From the NCBI GenBank assembly GCA_944325035.1, contig CALUYM010000001.1, positions 558,001 to 622,000 of the forward strand: DNA of 64,000 nucleotides, read 5' to 3'. Origin of the DNA: an uncultured Anaeroplasmataceae bacterium. GTDB taxonomy: Bacteria > Bacillota_I > Bacilli_A > Acholeplasmatales > Anaeroplasmataceae. Of this stretch, positions 55,901 through 64,000 are shown in pieces (the stretch's first letter is position 1; the number at the start of each line of letters is the position of its first letter). The notes beneath the pieces were generated by a model. It saw nothing but the letters and a program-made list of their open reading frames with translations. It did no database searches and was not told the origin of the DNA. Position numbers and translations under genes: made by a program.

Positions 55901-56649
55901 TATAGAAAATCTTGACCTCCATTAACTTGTACAATTTCACCTGTAATAAATGAAGCCTTATCTGATACTAAGAATTCAATAACTGATGCTACTTCCGAAG
56001 CATCACCTAGACGTTTCATTAGAATATTATTCTTAAATGATTCGAATAATGCTGGATTAGTTTCTTTAGTTAATTGATGGAATGGTGTATCAATAGTACC
56101 TGGTGCTACTCCATTAACGCGAATATTATATTTAGCTAGTTCTTTAGCTAGAGCTCTGGTCAATGTTATAATTGCTCCTTTAGCAGTTGCATATACTCCA
56201 GCGCCTGGTCCACCTGCATTCCATCCTGCATTTGATGAAAAGTTAATTATTGATGCATTTCCACTATTCTTTAAAAGCGAAATTGCTTCTCGTGTCACAT
56301 AAAAAACACTATCTAAATTTAGAGACATAACTTTTTTATAAAAATCAGTTGGCATGTCTTCAAATAAGTGACGACCACCTAACCCACCTGCATTATTAAC
56401 TAATACATCAATATGTTTGTATTTTTCTTTTATATTAGTAAATGCTTCCTTAACTTGTTCTTCATTTGTAACATCAAAATGAAAATATTCATTTTCAATA
56501 TCTAAATCATTTAATTCTTTTTGTGCGATTTTAGCATTTTCATCTTCAATTCCATTAATTAAAACTTTATAACCTGCTTTCCCTAATGCCTTAGCAGTAG
56601 CTAAGCCTATTCCCCCTGTTGCTCCTGTTATTAATGCTATTTTTGTCAT
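55900..56649 (-). CDS. kduD: Short-chain dehydrogenase, KduD-like
   Basis: 249-residue NAD(P)-dependent oxidoreductase: TGATGGIG at residues 9-16, NNAGG near 86, catalytic Ser-Tyr-Lys with INFSSNAG and YATAKGA (Tyr about 153), and a C-terminal VNGGQDFL. In a uronate operon with GH88 and lyases it most likely converts a keto-deoxyuronate intermediate (KduD, 2-dehydro-3-deoxygluconate 5-dehydrogenase). A general FabG-like reductase cannot be excluded by sequence alone. Confidence 0.78.
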   Translation of the reverse strand: MTKIALITGATGGIGLATAKALGKAGYKVLINGIEDENAKIAQKELNDLDIENEYFHFDVTNEEQVKEAFTNIKEKYKHIDVLVNNAGGLGGRHLFEDMPTDFYKKVMSLNLDSVFYVTREAISLLKNSGNASIINFSSNAGWNAGGPGAGVYATAKGAIITLTRALAKELAKYNIRVNGVAPGTIDTPFHQLTKETNPALFESFKNNILMKRLGDASEVASVIEFLVSDKASFITGEIVQVNGGQDFL

Positions 56650-56659
56650 TTTATTCCTC

Positions 56660-56989
56660 CTAATCTAAAAAATCTTTTCTTTCTGGTGTAAAAATATCAA
56701 TTAAAGTTCCTTCCTCTAAACATATTGCTCCATGAATTACGTTTGGTTGTTTATATGTTGTATCTCCAGCACGTAAAATTTGTTTATTTCCATCAATAGA
56801 AAATTCAAAAACACCACTTACAATATATGTTGCTTGTTCATGTGGATGTTGATGTAAAGTTCCAACTGAACCTTTTTCAAAATGAAGTTCACAAACCATC
56901 AAATTTTCACTGTGTGCTAAAACTTTACGTGTTACACCCTTATCTACTTCTTTTGCTAAAATATTACTATTTAAGAAATAATTTTGCAT
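56660..56989 (-). CDS. Single-domain cupin, uronate catabolism
   Basis: 109-residue cupin with metal ligands in HQHPHEQATYIVSGVFEFSIDG (His/His/Glu, about 40-61) and PNVIHGAI (His near 86). Such small cupins accompany pectin and glycosaminoglycan genes, where they are thought to isomerise or process unsaturated uronates (KdgF-like linearisation of unsaturated uronate). That role fits its place between the SDR and a heparinase-like gene. It follows the larger lyase gene by one nucleotide. Confidence 0.8.
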   Translation of the reverse strand: MQNYFLNSNILAKEVDKGVTRKVLAHSENLMVCELHFEKGSVGTLHQHPHEQATYIVSGVFEFSIDGNKQILRAGDTTYKQPNVIHGAICLEEGTLIDIFTPERKDFLD

Positions 56990-56990
56990 A

Positions 56991-58874
56991 CTATTTAACC
57001 TCCATTTTTAATTTAAAGATAGTATTTTTTGCCTTACTTCTAACTATAATTGTTGTTCGCTTATTATTTATTGGATTATCAAAACTTTTCATTATAAATA
57101 CTTTTTTTTCATTTATTTCATCAAAATGAAATTTAAAATGATCAGAATCACGTATAAATTCTAAATTTCCATCAAAATCTAAAACTTCATAAATATCTGT
57201 TAAATATTGATATCCATTATCATTATGCCCAATTTGAGTTTTTCTTAGATTAAGCTTAGATGTTAAAGAAAATTCTTTTTCTAAATGAAAAACATAATCA
57301 TAAATATGTTCATCAACTGAACTAACACTAAACTCATCTGAAAAGCCATTATCATTTAGCGAAACATCTCGTTTATAGTTAACACCAGGATAAATATTAT
57401 TTGATTTAGCCATGATATTGGTATTAGTATAAAAAACTTCATCAGCTTGGATTGTCTTTTCTATATTTTTAAAATCGGTTACCACAGTATTATGACTGAT
57501 TGTTTTTTTAAACCATTCTTTGTATAAACGTGATTGATATCCAGGATTAGACATATCACGTGTTACTAAATATGATTTATAAGTAAGTTCGATATTCATA
57601 ATGTCAGGATGTGCATGACTTGGACTATTTAGACCATACTTCATAAATAAATTAAAGGCTTTATTTCTAATCATTCCAAATTGAGAAAGTTCATAGTTCT
57701 TTGTCTGTTGAACAATAGAATGGTAATCTTTATATTCAAAATCAGTATTTAAAACTAAATGTTCATATGAAATATCATTTTTAAAATAATACGGCTTTGA
57801 AAGAGGTAATGTTGTTCTTTCGTTTTTATTATTTAAAATATTCTTTAATATTTCAGCTACTTCACTATTATATCCAAAACATTTAACCGCCATTTGATAA
57901 ATATAACTATAAGTTTTTAGATTTATTGATGGCCAACCATCATTTGGATTTGGAAGATAATGATTTAAAAAAGCATAATGATAAGCTTCAATAAACATTT
58001 TTTTTATTATTTCTTCTGTTTCAAAATTATAATTATATATTTTTGAGAATAGTAAAAGATTAGTAACACCTTCTAAGGTAAAAAAATTGTAATGAATTGA
58101 TCCTTCATACCAAAAGAAATCTTTTGTAACACCCTCTTTTAATTGTCTATTAATGTTATATGTACCCTCGAAAGCAAAATCAATCATCTCTTTATCATTA
58201 AAAAATAGACCTATAATACCAATTGCACTATTATTCCAACATCTTATATTGTGGATTTGATTAACCTGTGGTTTTAATAAATAAAACATTTCTTTAAACA
58301 TATTCTTATATGTGAAATATAAGAAGTCATCACCAATATCATCCTTAACAATCTCTAAAGCATTAATCAATCTAATAGCAATAATTGATTCATTTAACCC
58401 TTGTGGTAAAATTCTTCCACATCCCCAATTCATTTCATCATAATTGTCAAAAACTTGTCGTTCTTTGTTATGAATTTTAAATAAAGTATAATTTTGGGCA
58501 TAAAATCCTATAATTGTTTTAATTATTTCTAAATATCTTTCTTCTTTTAGTCTCGCATACAATACAGCAGCTTTTAAAGCTGTTAATACTGCTTCATTTC
58601 TGTAATAATAAATCCAAACTCCATCATAAATTTCTCCATTAAATTTTTTACCACAAATTGAACAAATATGATTTTTTTTATTATGTAAATCAAATATTAA
58701 TCTTCCACCATCATCATTACAAAAATAATAATGTCCCCATTCGCTATTTAATTCTGGATCATCATGAAAATTTGAGTAAAAATCATTAACTTCTCTTTTC
58801 ATATTTTCTATCATTGATTGAAACTTTGGATTTGAATCAATTGATTTATTAAAATTTTCATTTAAATATCTCAT
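56991..58874 (-). CDS. Heparinase II/III-like polysaccharide lyase, first copy
   Basis: 627 residues: an (alpha/alpha) toroid with HNIRCWNNSAIGI near 211 and FWYEGSIHYNFF near 246 (candidate His and Tyr of the active site), then the C-terminal beta domain typical of heparinase II/III with SPSHAHPDIMNIEL near 410 and TISHNTVVTD near 445. A CxxC pair lies near residue 70 (ICSICGKK). No signal peptide, so it acts on imported oligosaccharides. Its start overlaps the second copy's stop (ATGA). Confidence 0.85.
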   Translation of the reverse strand: MRYLNENFNKSIDSNPKFQSMIENMKREVNDFYSNFHDDPELNSEWGHYYFCNDDGGRLIFDLHNKKNHICSICGKKFNGEIYDGVWIYYYRNEAVLTALKAAVLYARLKEERYLEIIKTIIGFYAQNYTLFKIHNKERQVFDNYDEMNWGCGRILPQGLNESIIAIRLINALEIVKDDIGDDFLYFTYKNMFKEMFYLLKPQVNQIHNIRCWNNSAIGIIGLFFNDKEMIDFAFEGTYNINRQLKEGVTKDFFWYEGSIHYNFFTLEGVTNLLLFSKIYNYNFETEEIIKKMFIEAYHYAFLNHYLPNPNDGWPSINLKTYSYIYQMAVKCFGYNSEVAEILKNILNNKNERTTLPLSKPYYFKNDISYEHLVLNTDFEYKDYHSIVQQTKNYELSQFGMIRNKAFNLFMKYGLNSPSHAHPDIMNIELTYKSYLVTRDMSNPGYQSRLYKEWFKKTISHNTVVTDFKNIEKTIQADEVFYTNTNIMAKSNNIYPGVNYKRDVSLNDNGFSDEFSVSSVDEHIYDYVFHLEKEFSLTSKLNLRKTQIGHNDNGYQYLTDIYEVLDFDGNLEFIRDSDHFKFHFDEINEKKVFIMKSFDNPINNKRTTIIVRSKAKNTIFKLKMEVK

Positions 58875-60838
58875 ATTTCAATTATGTAATTACTTACATT
58901 CTCCTCGTTAAATATTTCTTTTTCTTCTTTATATAATATTTTTCCTTTTATTAATGAAATATAGTTTTTATCTCTATATTTAAAAACGTACATCGCTTTA
59001 GCATCCGTTTTATATGTTTCAAATGAATTAATATATAATTTATTACCATTAATTTGATATCCATGATCAGTTACTACGATATCTAACGGTTTAAAACTAA
59101 TAATTTCAACTATTGTCTTTATGTTACCATTTGTACTGTAACTAACACCATTTAATTTAGTTAAACAATAATTATCTGGTTCCTGAGTTGTCATAACGCT
59201 TTTTACAATTTTTGAATATAAATTCCTATTTAAATCATTGCCTAATACATAATGATACATTTCTGACTCATGACCTTCATATTTATCACCAAATTGTGTT
59301 CTTATTGGCTCGTAATCACTATTTAAATTAATTTCATAGATATGTTCATTTTTACTTTTAAAATTATTTATAAATATAAGGTAATCTAAATTAGGAGTTA
59401 TAAGTGTTCTACTTACCTCTTCTAATTCAAGATTTTTTGGATACATATTGCTGTTATCTAACGTTAAGACATATATATCATTTTTAACTTTAAAATTTGT
59501 TAAAGTACCAAAATAATCTGCAATACTTTCTCCTTCTTGTATTCTAAATTCCATGCTAGCTTTATAACAATCATTTGTATTCATTACATCTAATAATTTA
59601 CCATCTACCAACAATGTATTATGATCTCTTGCTTCAATATTACGATTATATCCATCATCTATAACGAAATAATCATTATTTTTAGTTAAAATGTATGATA
59701 AATTATCTGGGTGATGATGACTTAAGGAAAGATAGTTTAATTTATTATAACTAGCTTTAAATTGAGTTTTTCCACCCGGATAACCACATTTTATTCCAAA
59801 TGTTATAGCATCATTACTATATGAACTTCGAATAGTTACTAATCCTAAATCACTAAATACCCTATATTTTGGTAAACTATATATAGCTTTTTTTTCTCCA
59901 TCTTCATAGAACAAGTAACAAAGCCACATTTCTGGTAAAATACCGGGTTTAACCTTAGAACGATATTGCTCTTCATATAAATAATTATCAAAAATAAAAT
60001 CAGCGTACCATCTAGCATATGGATCTTTATATATTTTAGCTACCATATAGTATAAGAATACCGGATGTGAACTATATCTATCCTGGCAATCACCAAAATT
60101 TAGTTGTTTTACTAAACTTGCATCTGTTTGATATAATCTAAAATAAAATGTATTTTTAAAGTATGGTATTCTATCAAAATAATTTATCCCTAATTCTTCT
60201 TTAATTAAATATGCGCTTATAAATAACCATATACCACCGTATCGCCAATATGTAACTCCTTCATAATTAGACCCATCATTCGGTAAATTGTTATAAATAT
60301 AATCAAAATTTTTAATAGCATCTTCTTGCCATATTTTAGCTTCTGCATCCTGAATTACAAAACTTGCCATCAATATACTAGTATGATTTATCCAATTATG
60401 ATTTTGCCAATAATTAGTCGACCAACCATAGCCTAAAGTTTGAATTTTATATTCATACATTATCTTAGCTTGATATTTAATTTTTTTATAATATTTAATT
60501 CTTTCTTCTTGAGTTAAAAAATCATATAACCAGTTAAATCCCAACGATAAACCAAACAGTATGAATGAAGCTGACAAGTCTACATTCACTAAATGATTAG
60601 CTCCCCAAACATTATATGATGTGACTGTATCCATAAATCTTTTTGCATCAAATAGATATTTGTTGTCCTTAGTTAAAATATAACTTAGTGCTAAATTACA
60701 AATTGCCATTCCCATATATGTCGTTGAACCATTAGGATGAATTTTAGGCGTATGTAGTTCAAAATAAGAATCAGCTTGCTTTAATAATTCATTGAAAACC
60801 TTGTTCTTTTCAAGCCTAGGACAAAGTATTTTTCTCAT
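58871..60838 (-). CDS. Heparinase II/III-like polysaccharide lyase, second copy
   Basis: 655 residues, distinct from the neighbouring copy. The toroid carries NYWQNHNWINHTSI near 142-155 and GSNYEGVTYWRYG near 191-203, matching heparinase II-type active-site regions (Asn/His and Tyr). The C-terminal domain has SLSHHHPDNLSYIL near 371 and DHNTLLVDG near 403. No signal peptide. Having two lyases of one fold but little shared sequence suggests cleavage of different linkages in one polymer. Confidence 0.85.
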   Translation of the reverse strand: MRKILCPRLEKNKVFNELLKQADSYFELHTPKIHPNGSTTYMGMAICNLALSYILTKDNKYLFDAKRFMDTVTSYNVWGANHLVNVDLSASFILFGLSLGFNWLYDFLTQEERIKYYKKIKYQAKIMYEYKIQTLGYGWSTNYWQNHNWINHTSILMASFVIQDAEAKIWQEDAIKNFDYIYNNLPNDGSNYEGVTYWRYGGIWLFISAYLIKEELGINYFDRIPYFKNTFYFRLYQTDASLVKQLNFGDCQDRYSSHPVFLYYMVAKIYKDPYARWYADFIFDNYLYEEQYRSKVKPGILPEMWLCYLFYEDGEKKAIYSLPKYRVFSDLGLVTIRSSYSNDAITFGIKCGYPGGKTQFKASYNKLNYLSLSHHHPDNLSYILTKNNDYFVIDDGYNRNIEARDHNTLLVDGKLLDVMNTNDCYKASMEFRIQEGESIADYFGTLTNFKVKNDIYVLTLDNSNMYPKNLELEEVSRTLITPNLDYLIFINNFKSKNEHIYEINLNSDYEPIRTQFGDKYEGHESEMYHYVLGNDLNRNLYSKIVKSVMTTQEPDNYCLTKLNGVSYSTNGNIKTIVEIISFKPLDIVVTDHGYQINGNKLYINSFETYKTDAKAMYVFKYRDKNYISLIKGKILYKEEKEIFNEENVSNYIIEI

Positions 60839-60879
60839 TTTTCACGCCTTCTCTCTTTTTCTTTAAAAACATGATAACT

Positions 60880-61359
60880 CTAACGATTGAATCCCACATA
60901 ACCTAATAATTGGTATAAAAAAGTGAATATGATACCAAATCCAATTGGTTCTAATGGAAAACTCATATTAGTAGAACTATAATTCCCAACTAAATTGATT
61001 AACATGTTTATACCTTGGTAAATCCACGATACAATATATACAGTTATCATACTTTTAAAAATCTCAGATAACATATAGCAAACACCTTCTAAGATGCTTC
61101 TTTCATTCATCTTTTTATTTGCAATTTTACCACGTTTTTTTATATCAAAAACACTTGTAATTATAGGATTAAATATAAACAAATTAACAATCCCCATACC
61201 TAAGCCTAATGTGAAAATTAGTTCAAATGTTGTATTTTGATTTCCAAGTTGTAGTCCCATAGCAATGAAGAAACAAACAGCTGCACTAAACCACCAACGA
61301 AAAAAGATTATTTTATAAATATCATCTATTTTTTTTATTTTATCCACTAGTTTCCTCAT
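60880..61359 (-). CDS. Small membrane protein in the uronate operon
   Basis: 159 residues with about four hydrophobic helices (about 19-38, 45-64, 101-122, 138-154) and basic cytoplasmic loops (DIKKRGKIANKKMNE). No family recognised. With the 78-residue membrane protein 13 nt upstream it forms a pair at the head of the lyase genes, a position where uptake components are often found. Confidence 0.5.
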   Translation of the reverse strand: MRKLVDKIKKIDDIYKIIFFRWWFSAAVCFFIAMGLQLGNQNTTFELIFTLGLGMGIVNLFIFNPIITSVFDIKKRGKIANKKMNERSILEGVCYMLSEIFKSMITVYIVSWIYQGINMLINLVGNYSSTNMSFPLEPIGFGIIFTFLYQLLGYVGFNR

Positions 61360-61372
61360 TGCAAACCTCCAT

Positions 61373-61609
61373 CTAAATCTCTAATTCTGTATTTTTTAAT
61401 TTAGCTTTTTCTTTAAATCTTGAGTTAATAATAAAACTCATTCCAAGAATATAACCAGCAATCATAATAAATGTAGTTATAATTCCTTGCTGAATTAATG
61501 CTACTTTAACTCCTGGTTTAATGCCTAACATACATAAAACTGCCATTCCTAATCCACAACCAATTGTCATAATCATTATTACAAAAAAAGCTCCTGTTAC
61601 TTCGCTCAC
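61373..61609 (-). CDS. Small two-helix membrane protein in the uronate operon
   Basis: 78 residues from GTG 61607-61609 (CAGGTTTAAAA upstream, a modest site), MSEVTGAFFVIMIM. Two or three hydrophobic stretches (about 5-30 and 36-60) rich in Gly and Met, ending in a charged tail. Not recognised. It follows a terminator, so it may be the first gene of its own transcript or be reached by read-through. Confidence 0.45.
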   Translation of the reverse strand: MSEVTGAFFVIMIMTIGCGLGMAVLCMLGIKPGVKVALIQQGIITTFIMIAGYILGMSFIINSRFKEKAKLKNTELEI

Positions 61610-61645
61610 TTTTAAACCTGAACTCGTTATTCGGAAAACAGCATA

Positions 61646-61690
61646 AAAAAATAGTAGATAGCAATTGAAAGCTATCTACTATTTTTTTTA
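61646..61690. terminator. Bidirectional terminator after the YiaK-like gene
   Basis: AGTAGATAGC (61653-61662) pairs perfectly with GCTATCTACT (61671-61680); T runs follow on both strands. Confidence 0.9.
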
Positions 61691-61727
61691 TATATGACAT
61701 TTATTATTGTATAGTTAAAAACAATTT

Positions 61728-62729
61728 TTATAATTTTAAAATAGTCTCCCAAACAGAATCAATAATTGGAATACCATTCTTTAAATTATCTTCTCTTACA
61801 TATGTTTCTCTTTCGCCTGGATAGCGCACTGATTTTCCATCTTCAATTGGAATTGAAGATTTTATATCATTTACAATTCCTTCAACAATTTTATCAGTTT
61901 GTTCAGCAGTATTAAATTTGGTAGGATCAATAGCTATAAATACTTGACATAATCCTATTTCATAATCAAATTTCGAAATATCTTTAGTCGAATGACTATT
62001 AGTTAAAATAGAAATTATCAAATCAAGGGCAATTGACATCCCAGAACCTTTCCAATAGCCCATTGGTAAAAAACGTCCGGTCTCTTCAATTTCTTTAGGG
62101 ATACATGACAATTCATTATTTTTATTATAACCACCTGGAAAAGGTAGAACTTCATCTTTTAATCTAGTTTCTTCTACTTTCCCATATGAATATAGGCTCA
62201 TTGCCATATCTAATACAACACAATGTCCATCGCTTTTTGGAATACCAACAACAAAAGGATTATTACCAATCTTAGTATTTTTACCTCCCCAAGCTGGCAT
62301 ATTTGCAGTTGTATTAGTAAAACAGATTCCAATCATTCCTTTTTTTGCAGCTTGCCAACCATAAGCTCCACCACGAAGCCAATGATTATTATTTCCAAGC
62401 GCAACGCAACCAATTCCGTATTGATCTGCTAATTCTATGGCTCTATCCATTGCTTTAGTTGCATTTAACGGTCCAAAACCTTGATTTCCATCAAAGCGCT
62501 CAATAGCACCAAAACTATTTGTTTTAACAAGTGTTGCTGCTGGATTAAACGCTTTTTTATCCAACTCAGATATAATTCGAATAAAGCGATTTACTCCATG
62601 AGAATATATACCATCTAAGCTGTTTTGTGCAAAAACTAAAGCTGCTTGATGTGCTGCTTCTTTTTCAAATCCGTGACGATATAAAATATCTTCAAATTTA
62701 TTTAATAATTCTTCATATTTAATTCTCAT
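61728..62729 (-). CDS. yiaK: Ldh2/MDH2 family reductase, 2,3-diketo-L-gulonate reductase-like
   Basis: 333-residue NAD(P)H-dependent oxidoreductase of the type-2 malate/lactate dehydrogenase fold. Family marks include SHGVNRFIRI near 39 (catalytic His), GIGCVALGNNNHWLRGGAYGWQA near 111 and VLDMAMSLYSYGK near 173, with PMGYWKGSGMSIALDL near 221. The closest characterised relatives are YiaK/DlgD, which reduce 2,3-diketo-L-gulonate. In a uronate-lyase operon it may instead reduce a keto-uronate (DHI/DKI-type intermediate). Start follows AAAGGAGAAAAGATTT. Confidence 0.82.
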   Translation of the reverse strand: MRIKYEELLNKFEDILYRHGFEKEAAHQAALVFAQNSLDGIYSHGVNRFIRIISELDKKAFNPAATLVKTNSFGAIERFDGNQGFGPLNATKAMDRAIELADQYGIGCVALGNNNHWLRGGAYGWQAAKKGMIGICFTNTTANMPAWGGKNTKIGNNPFVVGIPKSDGHCVVLDMAMSLYSYGKVEETRLKDEVLPFPGGYNKNNELSCIPKEIEETGRFLPMGYWKGSGMSIALDLIISILTNSHSTKDISKFDYEIGLCQVFIAIDPTKFNTAEQTDKIVEGIVNDIKSSIPIEDGKSVRYPGERETYVREDNLKNGIPIIDSVWETILKL

Positions 62730-63115
62730 AAATCTTTTCTCCTTTTTATTTATCTAATTATAATATAGCACTTAAGGTAGCGTTTTGACTAGCTGAAATT
62801 TTTACTTTTTAACTCAAAAGGTTTATTCATTTACTAACGATTTATAAAAATAGACACTATATATACATGATATTGTTAAATTAATCACTGGTTATATATT
62901 TTAAAAAAATCTATTTTAGACTATACTCAATTCAATTTTTAAAAATCCGATTTATAAACGAAATCATAAAATCATTACCATTTGGTTTTAAATTAATCTT
63001 TTCAATATATGTTTTATCGCTTGATTAACTATAATAGAAATTATTATTTTTACACGACATACGAGTGAAAAATGAGTGAATATGCATAAAATTAACTAAT
63101 TTTCAATTTAAAATA
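62730..63115. other. Control region between the YiaK-like operon and the LacI gene
   Basis: No gene. On the minus strand a probable -10 TATATT (62762-62767) lies downstream of AAAACGCT (62779-62786), the same octamer found in the acetylesterase promoter. The remaining 300 bp are AT-rich without a recognised signal. Confidence 0.5.
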
Positions 63116-64000
63116 CTACGCTGTTTCCCTAATTACTAACTCTGGTTTTAAAGAAATAGATTCAATATTTTTTTCATTGTTTATAATTTTATCCAACATT
63201 TCAGAGATTAACTCAGCCTGAAGTGTTGGTTTTGTATCAACACTTGTTAATTGAGGAACAGTCATTTTAGCATAAATTGTATTATTAAATCCAATTACAT
63301 CTATATCTTTGCCAACTTTGTATCCATGCTCTTTTAATTTATTTACAACACCTACAGCTAAAATATCTTCCGAACATATAAATGCATCTACTTTAATATT
63401 CTTGCTTAATATATTCTCACAAGCTTCCTCTCCGCCTTCTATACCATGATTTATCTTTAAAATATGGTTATCTGATTCTAAATGATATCGTTCCATTGCT
63501 AATTCAAACCCACTGACTTTTCTCAGTGCACTATCTGTATTAGCATCTCTAACTAAATAAATATTTTTTCTACCTTTCTCATATAAATAGTTTACAGCAA
63601 TTTCACAGCCATAGGCATCATCCGAAAACAAGCTATATGCATTTGGTAGACTTATTTTCCCATTTGCAACTACAATTGGAATTCGTTTTAACATGTTTAA
63701 AACTTCGAAATTTTCATTTAATTCATTAAATATTGATCCGATAAAAACAATACCATCCACATGATATGATAATAGTCTTTTAATGTAATCGACACTCTTA
63801 TAAGCATTACCTGAAATGTTGCAAATAATTATATTATATCCTCTTTTTCTAAATTCTTGTTCAAATGTATAAGCAGTTGTAGCATAATGTGGCTCTCTAA
63901 TATCAACAGTTATAATTCCAATAGTTTTCATACTTTTTGAAACTAATCCTCTTGCCATAGCATTTGGTTTAAAATTATATTTTTTTAAAACTTCCTCAAT
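63116..64000 (-). CDS. LacI-family transcriptional regulator, partial
   Basis: The effector-binding domain and the end of the DNA-binding domain are visible; the N-terminus lies beyond the right edge. At the edge IEEVLKKYNFKPNAMARGL matches the hinge-helix region after the helix-turn-helix. The periplasmic-binding-like core follows: TIGIITVDIREPHYA, DGIVFIGSI, FICSEDILAVGVVNKLKEHG and VIGFNNT, ending in TVPQLTSVDTKP and KPELVIRETA. It is upstream of the uronate operon on the same strand and is the natural candidate for the regulator that binds the AAAACGCT sites. Confidence 0.9.
   Translation of the reverse strand: MEEVLKKYNFKPNAMARGLVSKSMKTIGIITVDIREPHYATTAYTFEQEFRKRGYNIIICNISGNAYKSVDYIKRLLSYHVDGIVFIGSIFNELNENFEVLNMLKRIPIVVANGKISLPNAYSLFSDDAYGCEIAVNYLYEKGRKNIYLVRDANTDSALRKVSGFELAMERYHLESDNHILKINHGIEGGEEACENILSKNIKVDAFICSEDILAVGVVNKLKEHGYKVGKDIDVIGFNNTIYAKMTVPQLTSVDTKPTLQAELISEMLDKIINNEKNIESISLKPELVIRETA

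Noticed and set aside
61518..61700. 60-codon open frame across the terminator near 61,660
   Set aside because: It overlaps the membrane-protein gene in another frame, runs through a perfect terminator and has no protein-like composition.
1..64000. CRISPR arrays, intact insertion sequences or prophage
   Set aside because: No regularly spaced repeats, transposase, integrase or phage structural genes were seen.

Overview
The window is 64 kb of very AT-rich chromosome from a low-GC Gram-positive bacterium, most likely a gut-associated member of the Bacilli (Erysipelotrichales/RF39-like rather than a wall-less mollicute). Evidence for this: TGG serves as Trp and TGA as stop, a class-B transpeptidase and a DUF368 lipid-carrier flippase imply a cell wall, glyQS-dnaG-rpoD-trmK lie in the Firmicutes order, and vitamins are scavenged through ECF S-components (BioY, FolT). 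Most genes are on the minus strand.

Layout. 1-7.9 kb: a purine-riboswitch-led operon running leftwards. It encodes an NCS2 purine permease, a THEP1-like NTPase, a FecCD-type metal/cofactor ABC importer and a three-subunit molybdenum hydroxylase whose large subunit runs off the left edge. 8.4-10.6 kb: BioY, a NUDIX protein and a zinc-ribbon membrane protein. 10.7-19.2 kb: an accessory island. It holds a frameshifted small HTH gene, two small acidic genes flanking an unusually GC-rich and foldable segment, a three-gene plus-strand operon ending in a PrrC/RloC-like AAA_13 ATPase with a zinc-hook motif, and a decaying restriction-modification locus (HNH nuclease, N6-adenine methyltransferase, 5'-truncated and split m5C methyltransferase) that stops at tRNA-Glu. 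19.4-31.8 kb: core genes (THF-riboswitch-controlled folT fusion, esterase, trmK, rpoD, dnaG, glyQS, pseudouridine synthase, lon, tig). 31.8-48.5 kb: membrane proteins, tldD/tldE, a Cys-Ntn hydrolase, TPR proteins, ktrAB, uptA-like and spoVD-like genes, with a decayed membrane gene between. 48.8-53.2 kb: a secreted acetylesterase, a dead GGDEF gene and two unrecognised genes. 53.5-64 kb: a glycosaminoglycan/uronate operon (GH88, alginate-lyase-like, SDR, cupin, two heparinase II/III-like lyases, two small membrane proteins, a YiaK-like reductase) with a LacI regulator cut by the right edge.

How they work together. The first operon takes up and oxidises purines under purine control, and may import the metal its hydroxylase needs. 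The last operon appears to handle uronate oligosaccharides inside the cell, because none of its lyases has a signal peptide. Its first promoter shares an AAAACGCT motif with the acetylesterase promoter.

Most interesting: the AAA_13 operon with its foldable neighbour; a CIRCE-like 9-9-9 inverted repeat upstream of both lon and tig; a hairpin wedged between Shine-Dalgarno and start codon of tig; and -1 frameshifts at A_AAA_AAG and T_TTT_TTC heptamers in the purine operon. Several other single-base frame breaks at short homopolymers mean draft-assembly errors must be excluded before any break is called biological.
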